From Bacteroidia bacterium (lineage in GTDB: Bacteria > Bacteroidota > Bacteroidia > Cytophagales > Cyclobacteriaceae): a stretch of DNA of 41,284 bases. Below, piece after piece: positions 1 to 8,014 of this stretch (the stretch's first letter is position 1; every line of letters begins with the position of its first letter). Location: positions 1 to 41,284 of the forward strand of contig JAUHYU010000043.1 of the NCBI GenBank assembly GCA_030426345.1. Reading direction: 5' to 3'. The notes beneath the pieces are model-generated. The model was not told where the DNA came from. It did no database searches and saw nothing but the letters and a program-made list of their open reading frames with translations. A program made the translations under genes and the position numbers.

Positions 1-337
1 AGCCTTCCGGAATATAAAAATCTTCTATATACGTGATCGGATTTATAGGGTCTTTTATTGGGTCAACAGTACAATCCGTAACTTCGGTACTGTGCGAATG
101 ATGATCAAAATTATGGTGAATACCAATACTGAAAGACCCCAGCTCGACATTGTCGGTAAATAATGCCTTAAAATCAAAAGATTCCCCAAAATATAGCGTG
201 TCACAGCTCTTAGGAAATGCATCCGCTAAACTTATGTCAATTGCCGGTTTCTCAACATCAATGTTATTGTCCTCCTCGCACGATATAAATAAAGAAACCA
301 TCAGTAAAGATGAAATCAAATATCCCTTTGTTCTCAT
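1..337 (-). CDS. DUF4625-type lipoprotein (partial, C-terminus beyond window)
   Basis: Translating the minus strand from the ATG at 335-337 gives an open frame running off the left edge (112 codons seen). It begins with a lipoprotein signal peptide whose lipobox ends at FISC (Cys about residue 20), followed by an acidic linker. The segment SIGIHHNFDHHSHST is rich in His and typical of DUF4625 proteins of Bacteroidota. It lies 53 bp downstream of another DUF4625 gene on the same strand and probably ends the TonB-receptor operon. Many His residues suggest metal binding at the cell surface (inference). The family has no established biochemical function. Family call fairly sure, function unknown. 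Confidence 0.8.
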   Translation of the reverse strand, partial: MRTKGYLISSLLMVSLFISCEEDNNIDVEKPAIDISLADAFPKSCDTLYFGESFDFKALFTDNVELGSFSIGIHHNFDHHSHSTEVTDCTVDPIKDPINPITYIEDFYIPEG

Positions 338-352
338 AGTAGAATGAAATTA

Positions 353-382
353 GAGCCTGACAATGCCAATATTGTCAGGCTC
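353..382. terminator. Perfect 12-bp inverted repeat between the two DUF4625 genes
   Basis: GAGCCTGACAAT and its exact reverse complement flank a 6-nt loop. It sits in the 53-bp gap between two co-directional minus-strand genes. There is no good U-tract on either strand, so it may act as a processing or attenuation hairpin rather than a full terminator. Confidence 0.55.
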
Positions 383-390
383 GGTTAATA

Positions 391-852
391 TTAGTTTTCA
401 ACAATTTGAAGTTCAGCTTCAGCGCTACTTTGATTCCCTTCCATATCTGTGACGATAAAATCAACATGATAATCGCCAGGCTCTGCGCTACCACCAACAT
501 GCAAATGCTCATGAAAAAGTGTGTTTTTCAAACCTGAAAATTTGGTATACGTCGTGTCAATTTCCCATTCTTCATGTTCACCGTCCTCGTGGTCATGCTC
601 ACCTTCAGGGTGAACGATTAATTGAACTATATCAATTTTCCCTTCGGCTACAATTTCAGCCTCCATATGAAATTCACCTCCAACTGAAGCCATGTTGTCG
701 TTAGGATTATCATGACTACTGCCCAATTCAAGTATAGTGACTTCAGGTTTTGCAGGAGGTTGTGTGTCATCATTATCTTCACATGCGGTAAAAAGTACGG
801 CTGTAAAAACCATAAGCAACATTAATCCTCTCATTTTCATCATTTTCATCAT
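391..852 (-). CDS. DUF4625 domain lipoprotein, His-rich
   Basis: 153 aa. The N-terminus is a lipoprotein signal peptide (LFTAC lipobox, Cys about residue 24) followed by acidic residues, which suits surface-exposed lipoproteins of Bacteroidota. The rest matches the DUF4625 pattern: an ELGSSHDN strand, MEAEIVAEGKI, the EWEIDTTYTKFSGLKNT block, then AEPGDYHVDFIVTDMEGN, giving an Ig-like beta fold. The loop HPEGEHDHEDGEHEEW is loaded with His, Asp and Glu and looks like a metal-binding patch (inference). It lies 35 bp after the TonB receptor and is probably co-transcribed with it. The start has several Met choices (MMKMMKM), so the exact first residue is uncertain. Confidence 0.85.
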   Translation of the reverse strand: MMKMMKMRGLMLLMVFTAVLFTACEDNDDTQPPAKPEVTILELGSSHDNPNDNMASVGGEFHMEAEIVAEGKIDIVQLIVHPEGEHDHEDGEHEEWEIDTTYTKFSGLKNTLFHEHLHVGGSAEPGDYHVDFIVTDMEGNQSSAEAELQIVEN

Positions 853-887
853 TTTAATTTAGATTTAGATAGTTGTACATATAATTA

Positions 888-3299
888 TTAATTTATTGTA
901 CCTGAGAAGGGTATTGAAATATTCAGAATAAAATTTCTTCCTGGCTCAGGTACATTGATCAGTCGGTAATAGCTGGTGTGATCAAAATATTTTGTATTTA
1001 GCAGGTTTTGAACTTGCGCTGTGATATTGAACTTGCGATTTTTAAGACTGATGTCGCCTCCAATTCCTACATTGATAAGCTGATAACCCGCTGTTTTTTC
1101 TTCAGGAGGAACAATATTGTTTTGTGGTGCTGTAACCTTGAAATCAAAAGACAAATACGCATTCTCAATGAATTGTAAATTTTGCTTTTGGTATTTAATA
1201 TTGAAGATTGCAGAAGGAGGTGGAGAAAAAGGCAGCGTATATCCTTGCTTCTCGCCTGACAATTGTTCTGAACAAACATACTCACCAATAATACCTAGCT
1301 GCAAAAATTTGAACAGTTCGTAATGAGTATGTAACTCTGCTCCATACCTCAAAACTTTACTTTCAGTATAATAATAGACCTGATTACCATTGCCGTATAG
1401 CCGGTCGTGTTCCGAACTCGGATTTAGATAAATGTAATTTGAAAAATAGTTTATAAATGGTGAGACCCCAATAGCAAAGCGTTTCGTGGAATACTCTGTA
1501 CCAAGATCAAACTGCCATGATATTTCAGGTGATAAATCAGGATTTCCAACTTCATAGCTGAAGCGATGGTAATTGACACCATTGGCAGCTAATTCTTTAG
1601 CAATAGGCATTCGGAAACTCTTTCCAATGTTTACTTTGTGTGACCATTTGCCGGGATTGTAGTTGTAACCAAGCGACCATGAGAAATTAGAAAAATGACG
1701 ATCAAGTTCATCTGCTCTCATCAAGTACTCCGTACTTGAATCTGCGCTTTCATCAATCGGAGAAGGGAACCAATCATTATATTCACTTGAATTTATTGCT
1801 CCATAATCGTACCGAATACCAAGCTGAATAATGCTCTCACGTGAAACTGAATATTTCCCTAAGGCAAATCCTCCTATGTTGAATTGTTTATAGGCTGGAA
1901 TGATAAATCCGCGCCCATCAATTCGGTTATCCTGAAATTCCCCATTTATACCAACATCTAGTTGTGCCCTTTCATTTAAGTAGTAGAATAATTTCAAATT
2001 CGCAGAATAGACATATTTATCAAACTGTCTTTCCAGATCAGAAGGGAAACTCAAAGTATCAGGAAAAACAGCAGGCATATAGCCATGGTTAACATATTGG
2101 CTCCATTCCTGCCTAAAATTCCTTTGAAAACCTAAGTTTGATTCCACCTTAAGGTTCTCCCACCTATATGTGCTGGTATTTGATAGCTTAAAATGACTAA
2201 GCTTTTGATAAGGATATTGAATGTCTCGGCTCGATTTATCATGCAATTCCGCATCTATATTGCGAGGTTCTAAACCGTGTGCATTGGCAAAAAAACCATT
2301 TTTACTGTTTATGCTACTTATATAAAATCTGCTCTCAAACCGTTTTTGAATTATACCAAATGATAAATGTAGGTTCTGTTCTTTACCCGCTGTATTGCGC
2401 AAATAATTATTATGCAATGCTGCACGGTACGAATAAATATCAACGCTATCTGTAGGCACTTTATAATCACCGTAGTCAAGCAATGTAAGGCGAGCATCTG
2501 CATAGAACCATTTCTTTCTACTATACATAGATATAGAGGTTCCTATCAAATTGTTGTTGGTTTTACCTGAAATGTCGATAACTCCGCCGAAAGAATTTTC
2601 AACAGGCACTCTTCTTTTTTTCAGATCAATTACTCCACCAATGGCATCTGAACCGTACATAAGGGAAGCCGGACCTTTGATTATTTCAACATTGTCAACT
2701 GCATATTGGTCAATCTCAAGACCATGATCTGCGCCCCATTGTTGAGCTTCATGTTTTATATTATTTTCAACAACTACGACTCTATTAAACCCTAACCCTC
2801 GAATAACCGGTTTGGACTGACCTGAGCCAATGTCAATAGTACTAACCCCTGGCAAGCGCTCGAGAGAATTCATCAAACTGCCACCAAGGTTTTGTTTCAG
2901 ATAATCATCATTGACAACTTCAATATTGAGCGATTCTTCTTTTTTTCGTGTTTCTACATAATTATTGGTAACTACAACCTCTTGCAAACTAAGGGTAGCA
3001 AGCCTTAATTGGGACTTATATTTTTTGTCTCCAGTAATTATTATTGAATCTACAAGAGTATTGTAGCCGATAAAGGATACTTCGATTTTATAATTGCCTT
3101 GTAACAAACCACTAATGACAAAATCACCTTTTATATCAGTTACTGTACCTTTTTCTATAGGAAAAATAATTACAGTCGCGCCTATTAAAGGTTCGTTGTT
3201 TGTGTCAAAAACACTTCCCGTAATTGAGAATTTTTCTTGGCCAAAGGATAAAATAGAAGATATACACATGCCTAATAAAAGCATGATGAATTTACTCAT
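888..3299 (-). CDS. TonB-dependent outer-membrane receptor, ZnuD-like plug
   Basis: 803 aa. Signal peptide about residues 1-20. A carboxypeptidase-regulatory-like beta domain follows at about 24-105 (SITGSVFDTNNEPLIGATV). The plug domain is at about 120-230 (RLPGVSTIDIG, VIRGLGFNRVVVVENN, VEIIKGPASLMYGSDAIGG), and the rest is a beta-barrel ending in alternating hydrophobic residues. The plug segment QQWGADHGLEID resembles the corresponding stretch of zinc receptors of the ZnuD type, where a DH motif occurs. A metal, possibly zinc, is therefore the leading substrate guess, supported by two His-rich DUF4625 lipoproteins downstream and a His/Cys protein upstream. The substrate remains inference. 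The barrel is complete, with no frameshift. Confidence 0.9.
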   Translation of the reverse strand: MSKFIMLLLGMCISSILSFGQEKFSITGSVFDTNNEPLIGATVIIFPIEKGTVTDIKGDFVISGLLQGNYKIEVSFIGYNTLVDSIIITGDKKYKSQLRLATLSLQEVVVTNNYVETRKKEESLNIEVVNDDYLKQNLGGSLMNSLERLPGVSTIDIGSGQSKPVIRGLGFNRVVVVENNIKHEAQQWGADHGLEIDQYAVDNVEIIKGPASLMYGSDAIGGVIDLKKRRVPVENSFGGVIDISGKTNNNLIGTSISMYSRKKWFYADARLTLLDYGDYKVPTDSVDIYSYRAALHNNYLRNTAGKEQNLHLSFGIIQKRFESRFYISSINSKNGFFANAHGLEPRNIDAELHDKSSRDIQYPYQKLSHFKLSNTSTYRWENLKVESNLGFQRNFRQEWSQYVNHGYMPAVFPDTLSFPSDLERQFDKYVYSANLKLFYYLNERAQLDVGINGEFQDNRIDGRGFIIPAYKQFNIGGFALGKYSVSRESIIQLGIRYDYGAINSSEYNDWFPSPIDESADSSTEYLMRADELDRHFSNFSWSLGYNYNPGKWSHKVNIGKSFRMPIAKELAANGVNYHRFSYEVGNPDLSPEISWQFDLGTEYSTKRFAIGVSPFINYFSNYIYLNPSSEHDRLYGNGNQVYYYTESKVLRYGAELHTHYELFKFLQLGIIGEYVCSEQLSGEKQGYTLPFSPPPSAIFNIKYQKQNLQFIENAYLSFDFKVTAPQNNIVPPEEKTAGYQLINVGIGGDISLKNRKFNITAQVQNLLNTKYFDHTSYYRLINVPEPGRNFILNISIPFSGTIN

Positions 3300-3338
3300 G
3301 TTTAATAATTGAGATGAAACCAGTAACTTGAAATAGAT

Positions 3339-3698
3339 TTACTGGAATACCGGAGGTGCTCTTGGGGATTTATTTGAGAATAGTTGTTGAAAAGGTAAAT
3401 GAATTACCAACTCCTTAAATAAATCTTGAGCTAAAGGTAAAGCACTTCTAAAAATTGAAGCTTTTGGTATATCATTTATTGAGAAATGATAGGCACAAAT
3501 CGGACACAATTCATGTTTCTGTAATTCAATAGAATACTTGTTCTGAAATGCTTGTATTGGCTCATGACCATTACACAGCTCATAATTTTGTGAATGGCCA
3601 GAAGGATGATGCACAACAATATGAAGCGATTGGAAAACAATCGGGAAAGTGAAAATCAAACATAAAAGAATGGTTGTATATTTTTTTCTTCCTGTCAC
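3339..3698 (-). CDS. Small exported His/Cys-containing protein
   Basis: 119 aa with a GTG start at 3698. One N-terminal hydrophobic segment (about 8-27) is followed by a periplasmic part with HHPSGHS, a lone Cys (ELCNGHE) and a CPIC motif (CPICAYHF). The C-terminus is SPRAPPVFQ. The Cys and His placement suggests metal coordination, but no characterised family is recognised. It is the first gene of the leftward unit, 39 bp before the TonB receptor. Similar small proteins are often found beside metal-related TonB receptors in Bacteroidota (general knowledge, not checked). The start is uncertain because GTG is used and no Met occurs near the N-terminus. Confidence 0.65.
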   Translation of the reverse strand: MTGRKKYTTILLCLIFTFPIVFQSLHIVVHHPSGHSQNYELCNGHEPIQAFQNKYSIELQKHELCPICAYHFSINDIPKASIFRSALPLAQDLFKELVIHLPFQQLFSNKSPRAPPVFQ

Positions 3699-3772
3699 TT
3701 TCTATTCTTCAATTTTTCAGTTCGCTCAAGCATCTTTTACTAAAACTTACATTGATGCAAATATCATTTAAA

Positions 3773-3787
3773 TGCAATATTGTTGCA
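3773..3787. promoter_or_regulatory. Candidate operator dyad TGCAA-N5-TTGCA
   Basis: TGCAATATTGTTGCA is an inverted repeat in the 143-bp gap between the divergent gene starts at 3698 and 3842/3875. A further TGCAA occurs about 18 bp to the left. Read on the minus strand, the dyad overlaps a TTG that lies 20 bases before GATATTTG, a near match to the Bacteroidota -7 box, so a repressor bound here could block the TonB operon. Zur or another Fur-family regulator is a plausible binder (inference). Confidence 0.4.
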
Positions 3788-3874
3788 AATAAAAGAATAG
3801 TTGTTGAAAAAACAAGTATGCCTGCGAAGGATTAAGAAATAATGCACGTCTATATGTTCAAAAAAAACAAAGAC

Positions 3875-4834
3875 ATGCAAAAATTTAAAGTTATGATTCT
3901 CCCACTATTAATTGTGACCATCTTGATTTCAGCAAATAGCTGTAATGATAACGTAACTCAAGATGCTGAAGTTGGAACAGTCATACATGTGGATGCTGAC
4001 CACTTTCTGGAAGGCACCACAGTTTCTACTGTACCATGTACATTATCCGACGGCACAGAGACCACGTGTCATCAAATTGTTGCAAGTACGCCAACTGACC
4101 ATGACATGGGTCCGTGGTGTCCAGAAAACATTTCTGATGGAGCAGAAGCCGGAGGTATCTGGCTGGAAAACGGAAAAGTGTATGATGTAGATGGTGCGTT
4201 TATCGCCAATATGGCTAACTTTTATAATGATGACACATGGTTGATGTATGATGCCAATGGAGACATTTATATAACAGATTCTGAAGATGACTGTATCAAT
4301 GCAGCCAATCCCAATGTAGGCGAGGAATATAAAAACTATTGTGTAGAATGTATTCCAGACTACATTTCTGGACTTACCCGTACATGGTTGATCCCTATAA
4401 CACCCATCAAGCTAACGGCATCTGCCAGTTTTGCAGGCATGGGCCCCGGCAGCTTTGGTCCAAGCGTCAGAGGAATAGCCTTCAATGGAGTGGAATACTC
4501 TGCATCAGCTCCAGTCGACAATATATTAAGCGCCTATACCTTAGCTCCATTTGATGATGCCGGCGGTCATATCAATGTACATCAAGGCTATCACTATCAT
4601 GCAGCAACCGGCATATCTACTACCATGTCGCAAGAAGACTCCCATGCTTCAATGATTGGTTATGCAATGGATGGACATGGCATTTATGAGCAACTCGACA
4701 AAGACGGCAATGAGCCGAATGATCTAGATGCCTGCCGAGGGCATTACGACGACACAAGAGGATATCACTATCACGTGGACGCTCCTGGTTCAAACAACTT
4801 TATCAACTGCCTATCCGGAGCATATGTAAACTGA
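3875..4834 (+). CDS. YHYH domain lipoprotein
   Basis: About 319 aa from the ATG at 3875; the frame is open further upstream to ATG 3842. The later start is chosen because it gives a clean lipoprotein signal (MQKFKVMILPLL then SANSC). The C-terminal third holds two YHYH-type blocks, GYHYHAATG and GYHYHVDAP, with HGIYEQLDKDGNEPNDLDACRGH between them, which is the signature of the YHYH domain. The middle contains paired Cys residues (CINA, CVECIP). YHYH proteins are surface or exported proteins of unresolved function, and the His/Asp clusters suggest metal binding. The gene is divergent from the TonB unit and 8 bp upstream of the next gene, so the two are probably co-transcribed. Confidence 0.85.
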   Translation: MQKFKVMILPLLIVTILISANSCNDNVTQDAEVGTVIHVDADHFLEGTTVSTVPCTLSDGTETTCHQIVASTPTDHDMGPWCPENISDGAEAGGIWLENGKVYDVDGAFIANMANFYNDDTWLMYDANGDIYITDSEDDCINAANPNVGEEYKNYCVECIPDYISGLTRTWLIPITPIKLTASASFAGMGPGSFGPSVRGIAFNGVEYSASAPVDNILSAYTLAPFDDAGGHINVHQGYHYHAATGISTTMSQEDSHASMIGYAMDGHGIYEQLDKDGNEPNDLDACRGHYDDTRGYHYHVDAPGSNNFINCLSGAYVN

Positions 4835-4842
4835 TAGAACTT

Positions 4843-5460
4843 ATGAAAAAGATATTTAAATCCATAGTTATAGCAATTGTGATGCTATCTGCTGTAACAG
4901 CGAATGCACATCAACCGGATATTTCTTCGTTCACACTCATTGAGCAACCAGCAGGACAATGGTTGTTACGGCTAAATGCCTCCATGACGGCTTTCCAGTA
5001 TGAAGTAAAAAATGCTTACGGTGAAGATTCCTATGCCTCTCCTGAGGAATTCACCCAATTGCTATTGAATCATCTCAAAGCTCAAATAGCCATTCGCTTC
5101 AATGGAGAAGATGTAACAATGGAAAATGGAATGGTAAAACTTGGCCATGCCACTGCTGTTGCATTTCAGCTATCTGGAGTTCCTAAGGTAGTGGATGAAG
5201 TACATGTTAAGAACAAAGGATTTGAGAACATCCAGAAGAGCCAGGTTATTTTCAATATCATCAAAGAAGGAGTGGATAGAGATCACTTCATTTTAAATGA
5301 AGTAAACGATTACCAACTGAATGTATCGCTATTGAACAATCAGATTCTTTTGTCAGAAACACCATTAAACGGTAACCGGACAACCTTGGCAGTCTTTATA
5401 ATTATGGCCGGATTATTGGTCTTTCTCATCTTCAAGAACACCTCCGGAAAAAGAGTTTAG
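4843..5460 (+). CDS. Exported protein with C-terminal membrane anchor
   Basis: 205 aa. Signal peptide about 1-22 (SAVTANA then HQPDIS). A soluble extracytoplasmic domain of roughly 150 residues follows, then one transmembrane helix near the end (about 179-197, TLAVFIIMAGLLVFLIF) and a short basic tail. This architecture resembles the exported N-terminal domains found beside HupE/UreJ-type transport proteins, but no family is firmly recognised. It starts 8 bp after the YHYH gene and is likely in the same transcript. The function is unknown; a role in the same metal-handling cluster is an inference from position only. Confidence 0.7.
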   Translation: MKKIFKSIVIAIVMLSAVTANAHQPDISSFTLIEQPAGQWLLRLNASMTAFQYEVKNAYGEDSYASPEEFTQLLLNHLKAQIAIRFNGEDVTMENGMVKLGHATAVAFQLSGVPKVVDEVHVKNKGFENIQKSQVIFNIIKEGVDRDHFILNEVNDYQLNVSLLNNQILLSETPLNGNRTTLAVFIIMAGLLVFLIFKNTSGKRV

Positions 5461-5481
5461 GCTCTAAGCACTTCAATAAAT

Positions 5482-5509
5482 CACTTTTTTAATCCTCTTC
5501 GAAAAAGTG
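5482..5509 (+). terminator. AT-rich hairpin downstream of the YHYH unit
   Basis: CACTTTTT and AAAAAGTG form an 8-bp inverted repeat with a 12-nt loop, 22 bp after the stop at 5460. It could terminate the two-gene unit, although its stem is AT-rich and a U-tract on the 3' side is absent. Confidence 0.35.
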
Positions 5510-5567
5510 TAAGTTTATGATTTAGAGTTGAACTAAACCGGTCATGCCCGGAATAAATATAACTTCC

Positions 5568-5660
5568 AAAAAGCCTTTAAAATCCATGGAAATTTAATGC
5601 TTTTTCAAGGGCCTAATGTCGGAGCAGGTTTATAGGCTTAGAATTATAATCAACTTGATG
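5568..5660 (+). repeat. Array repeat R1
   Basis: It begins with AAAAAGCCTTTAAAATCCATGG, continues through a TTTTTCAAGGGCCTAATGTC-like segment and ends at CAACTTGATG. It aligns by eye over most of its length with R2 and R3. It precedes the first gene of the accessory array and ends on that gene's likely ATG. A CAAG/CTTG pair near its middle and end gives weak inverted symmetry. Confidence 0.75.
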
Positions 5661-6692
5661 AAGAAGAAACATACAAAACAAATACTCAGAATCATATTGC
5701 TCGTAGGAACTATTATTTCCCTATTCTATGTCCCATGGCCAATATTAAAAGCATGGATAAAACCTTTGCCAGACACCGTTCAGGAGCAGGTAAGTGAAGC
5801 CATTGACATGGGATTTGACGGAATCATTGTCTATATAGATGAAGGTGGAAAAGCACCCGCATTTTACGCTGCAGGCTGGAAAAATCGAGAAAACAAAATA
5901 CCCACAGACCCCCATTCCTTATTTAAAATCGCCAGCGTCAGCAAGCTATATGTTGCTGTTGCTATTTCTAAATTGGTACGCAATGAACGGTTATCTTTGG
6001 ACGAAACCCTCGCCGATTATTTGCCTGAATTGAAAGGAAGAATTGAAAATGCAGATCAAATAGCCTTGAGAATGATGGTGCAACATCAAAGTGGTATTCC
6101 AAATTATACCGACGCTCATAATTATTGGGTGGCACCAAAAGAAAGCGATAAGGAAAGGCTCGAATTGATTCTTGATTTGCCAGCTAATTTTCAACCCGGA
6201 GAAGACTATGAATATAGCAACACTAATTATTTATTGCTTTCCAAAATCATGGATAGGGTTCTGGGCTATAATCACTTCCAATTCATTCGGGAAGAAATTC
6301 TAATGCCATTTAATCTAAACCATACTTTTGGCTCTATTAGTGACATAGACATGGATGATATCATGAGTGGCTATTATGTTGGCTACAATGCTGATTTAAA
6401 GACTGACAATAATGGCTCGATGTTGGCTACAGCTGAAGATTTGGGTAAATTCTTGAGGGCTTTAAACGATGGCTCAGTATTTAAAGACAAAAAGGAACAG
6501 GAAATTTATTCCTCGATTTATAGGTATGACCATACGGGTTTGATTCCCGGTTACCAGACTATTGCCGAATATCACAAAGACATAGATGCAGTAGTCATTC
6601 AATTCACGAACACCGTCAATTTTGAAGGATACAACTGGAATTTATCCGAAATCGAATACAACCGTATCTTAAAAATACTGAAGCGACAATAA
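5658..6692 (+). CDS. Serine beta-lactamase-fold hydrolase (class C / DD-peptidase family)
   Basis: 344 aa from ATG 5658; an upstream in-frame ATG at 5616 lies inside repeat R1 and is less likely. A single transmembrane or uncleaved signal segment (about 9-27) anchors the protein so that the catalytic domain is periplasmic. The catalytic SxxK motif is S93-V-S-K96 (IASVSKLYVA), YxN is Y186-S-N188 (YEYSNTNY), and the third motif is H292-T-G (HTGLIPGY). All three elements of the class C beta-lactamase / D-Ala-D-Ala carboxypeptidase / esterase superfamily are therefore present, and an active enzyme is expected. The substrate is unknown; true beta-lactamase activity is not implied. The stop codon touches the start of repeat R2. 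Confidence 0.9.
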   Translation: MKKKHTKQILRIILLVGTIISLFYVPWPILKAWIKPLPDTVQEQVSEAIDMGFDGIIVYIDEGGKAPAFYAAGWKNRENKIPTDPHSLFKIASVSKLYVAVAISKLVRNERLSLDETLADYLPELKGRIENADQIALRMMVQHQSGIPNYTDAHNYWVAPKESDKERLELILDLPANFQPGEDYEYSNTNYLLLSKIMDRVLGYNHFQFIREEILMPFNLNHTFGSISDIDMDDIMSGYYVGYNADLKTDNNGSMLATAEDLGKFLRALNDGSVFKDKKEQEIYSSIYRYDHTGLIPGYQTIAEYHKDIDAVVIQFTNTVNFEGYNWNLSEIEYNRILKILKRQ

Positions 6693-6784
6693 AGCCCTTA
6701 AAATCCATGGGAATTTGATGCTTTTTCAAGAGTCAAATGCCGAAATAGATTTAAAGGTCTAGGGTATTATGATTATCTTGATGC
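6691..6784 (+). repeat. Array repeat R2
   Basis: It starts within or directly after the stop of the hydrolase gene with AAAGCCCTTAAAATCCATGG. It then follows the R1/R3 pattern (GAATTTGATGCTTTTTCAAG, AGTCAAATGCCGAAATAG, ATTATGATTATCTTGATGC). It contains TCAAGA and TCTTGA as an internal inverted pair. It is the best-preserved partner of R3. Confidence 0.8.
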
Positions 6785-6823
6785 TATAAAATATTTTAAA
6801 CACCTAATTGAAGATATAGTATT

Positions 6824-6861
6824 GCCACCCAAAATACTGTTATCCCTGTATTTTGGGCGGC
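6824..6861. repeat. 14-bp hairpin in the gap before the coiled-coil gene
   Basis: GCCACCCAAAATAC and GTATTTTGGGCGGC form a 14-bp inverted repeat with one mismatch around a 10-nt loop. No U-tract follows on either strand, so it is not a standard terminator. It lies between R2 and the next gene and could be a transcript structure or the remnant of an element end. Confidence 0.6.
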
Positions 6862-6931
6862 TATATGTGCCTTTACAATAAAGAAATATAGGTACTCTTA
6901 CATATACTCAACCGTTAGCAACAATAAGAAA

Positions 6932-7849
6932 ATGGAAATTTTATTAGAATCATATACGGTATCAATTATTCTTTTCTCCCTGCTAATAATTTTAATTTTA
7001 GGAAGTTCATTAATGGTTTTATCAAACAAAATTGCTAAGGATAGAATTTCATCTATTACTAGTCACTTCAAGTTTTTAATAGGTTCTATTATTTTAGTGT
7101 TTATAACTACTATAATTAACAAAGGGCTTGAAGAAAGACAACTTGCTTTACAGGAGAGTCAACAGTTAGAAAAGCAAATAAAAAGATTAAAAGAATTGAG
7201 TACAGGTAAAGAGATTGAAAATGTTGAATATTTTGCAACACTTTCTAGATCCAGTTCAGCAAGGACGAGATGGAAAAATTATCTTGAAACATTAAAAAAT
7301 AGAGAGAAAAAAGAGCTCCTCAAGAAAAAAAGCCAAGATTTTATTAAGTCTCAAATTAAAAAAGAAAAGGAAATTAAAGTCGAAGAATTAAGTAAAACTA
7401 TCTCATCTGTTGATAGCCTTGAGACAAAAACCACAAAACTAAATGAATACGAGAGAAAAGAATTAAGGAATTTAAAGATAAAGCTTAAAAAACAAGAAGA
7501 AGAAATTTCAACGCTTGAAGCTGAAAATGCCAAAGTAAAATTAATTTCGTATAACATCTCAAATGATTTAAAAAGACCAAAAGAAGAGTTGTTTTCAGAT
7601 GGTCTTTTGATATGCAATAATTTACTAAAACCATTAGATAGCATTTTGACAATTTCAAAAGACGTCTATAACAATCAATATAAAGCAAATGGATTTCTCT
7701 ATAAGGATGCAAAAAAGCTGAATAATTTAAATCTTACGATCTTGAAATTATTGAACGAAAACATTGCCCTATTTCCAAATAATTTAAGAGAAGACTTCGA
7801 TCTTTTTATAGATTATCTCGAAAGGTGGACAAATGCTTTTCTGATTTAA
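6932..7849 (+). CDS. Membrane-anchored coiled-coil protein, unknown
   Basis: 305 aa and strongly AT-rich. There are two hydrophobic segments at about 9-32 and 46-62 (FLIGSIILVFITTIINKG). A long Lys/Glu-rich coiled coil runs from about 65 to 210, and the C-terminal region of about 90 residues is probably helical (ELFSDGLLICNNLLKPLDSI). The layout suggests a membrane-tethered protein with a large cytoplasmic coiled coil. No family is recognised. It sits alone between repeats R2 and R3. After its stop, the frame shifted by one base stays open for 41 more codons (7843-7965), so the C-terminus may be truncated by a single-base deletion in the TTTT run at 7837-7840. Base use unlike the neighbouring operons suggests acquired DNA. 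Confidence 0.75.
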   Translation: MEILLESYTVSIILFSLLIILILGSSLMVLSNKIAKDRISSITSHFKFLIGSIILVFITTIINKGLEERQLALQESQQLEKQIKRLKELSTGKEIENVEYFATLSRSSSARTRWKNYLETLKNREKKELLKKKSQDFIKSQIKKEKEIKVEELSKTISSVDSLETKTTKLNEYERKELRNLKIKLKKQEEEISTLEAENAKVKLISYNISNDLKRPKEELFSDGLLICNNLLKPLDSILTISKDVYNNQYKANGFLYKDAKKLNNLNLTILKLLNENIALFPNNLREDFDLFIDYLERWTNAFLI

Positions 7850-7965
7850 ACTCTCAAAAACAATACAGTAGTAATGACTATTTCAGAGTTATTTATTCTG
7901 GAGATACTTTTCCTACATCATCAACGATATTGTTTAATGCTGAACTAAAAAACAGATGTAATTAA
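7843..7965 (+). pseudogene. Possible frameshifted C-terminal extension of the coiled-coil protein
   Basis: In the frame reached by stepping back one base at 7840, the sequence reads SDLNSQKQYSSNDYFRVIYS and continues to a stop at 7963-7965. The peptide looks protein-like but is short enough to arise by chance in AT-rich DNA. It would join the upstream frame exactly at a run of four T. A sequencing indel, a real frameshift mutation or a slippage site are all possible. Confidence 0.35.
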
Positions 7966-8014
7966 ACATTAGCCACTAGTCTAACCTTAGTCGTTTTTAT
8001 ACCACAAGAACCAT
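7966..8014 (+). other. Rest of the 7850-8224 gene-poor gap
   Basis: The 375-bp stretch 7850-8224 holds the possible frameshifted extension (7843-7965), repeat R3 (8015-8100) and an AT-rich leader before the 8225 gene. No other coding or RNA feature was seen in it. Confidence 0.5.

Noticed and set aside
150-347. Open + strand frame of 65 codons at the left edge
   Set aside because: It lies antisense to a clear lipoprotein gene (DUF4625-like) that reads well on the minus strand.
5658-6692. Antibiotic-resistance beta-lactamase
   Set aside because: The motifs only prove the fold; many such proteins are peptidases or esterases and nothing here supports a resistance role.
6691-6784. Short frames beginning MLFQ or MHCQ inside R1-R3
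   Set aside because: The three copies code for different, 12- to 20-residue peptides with no conserved end, so they are unlikely to be real genes.
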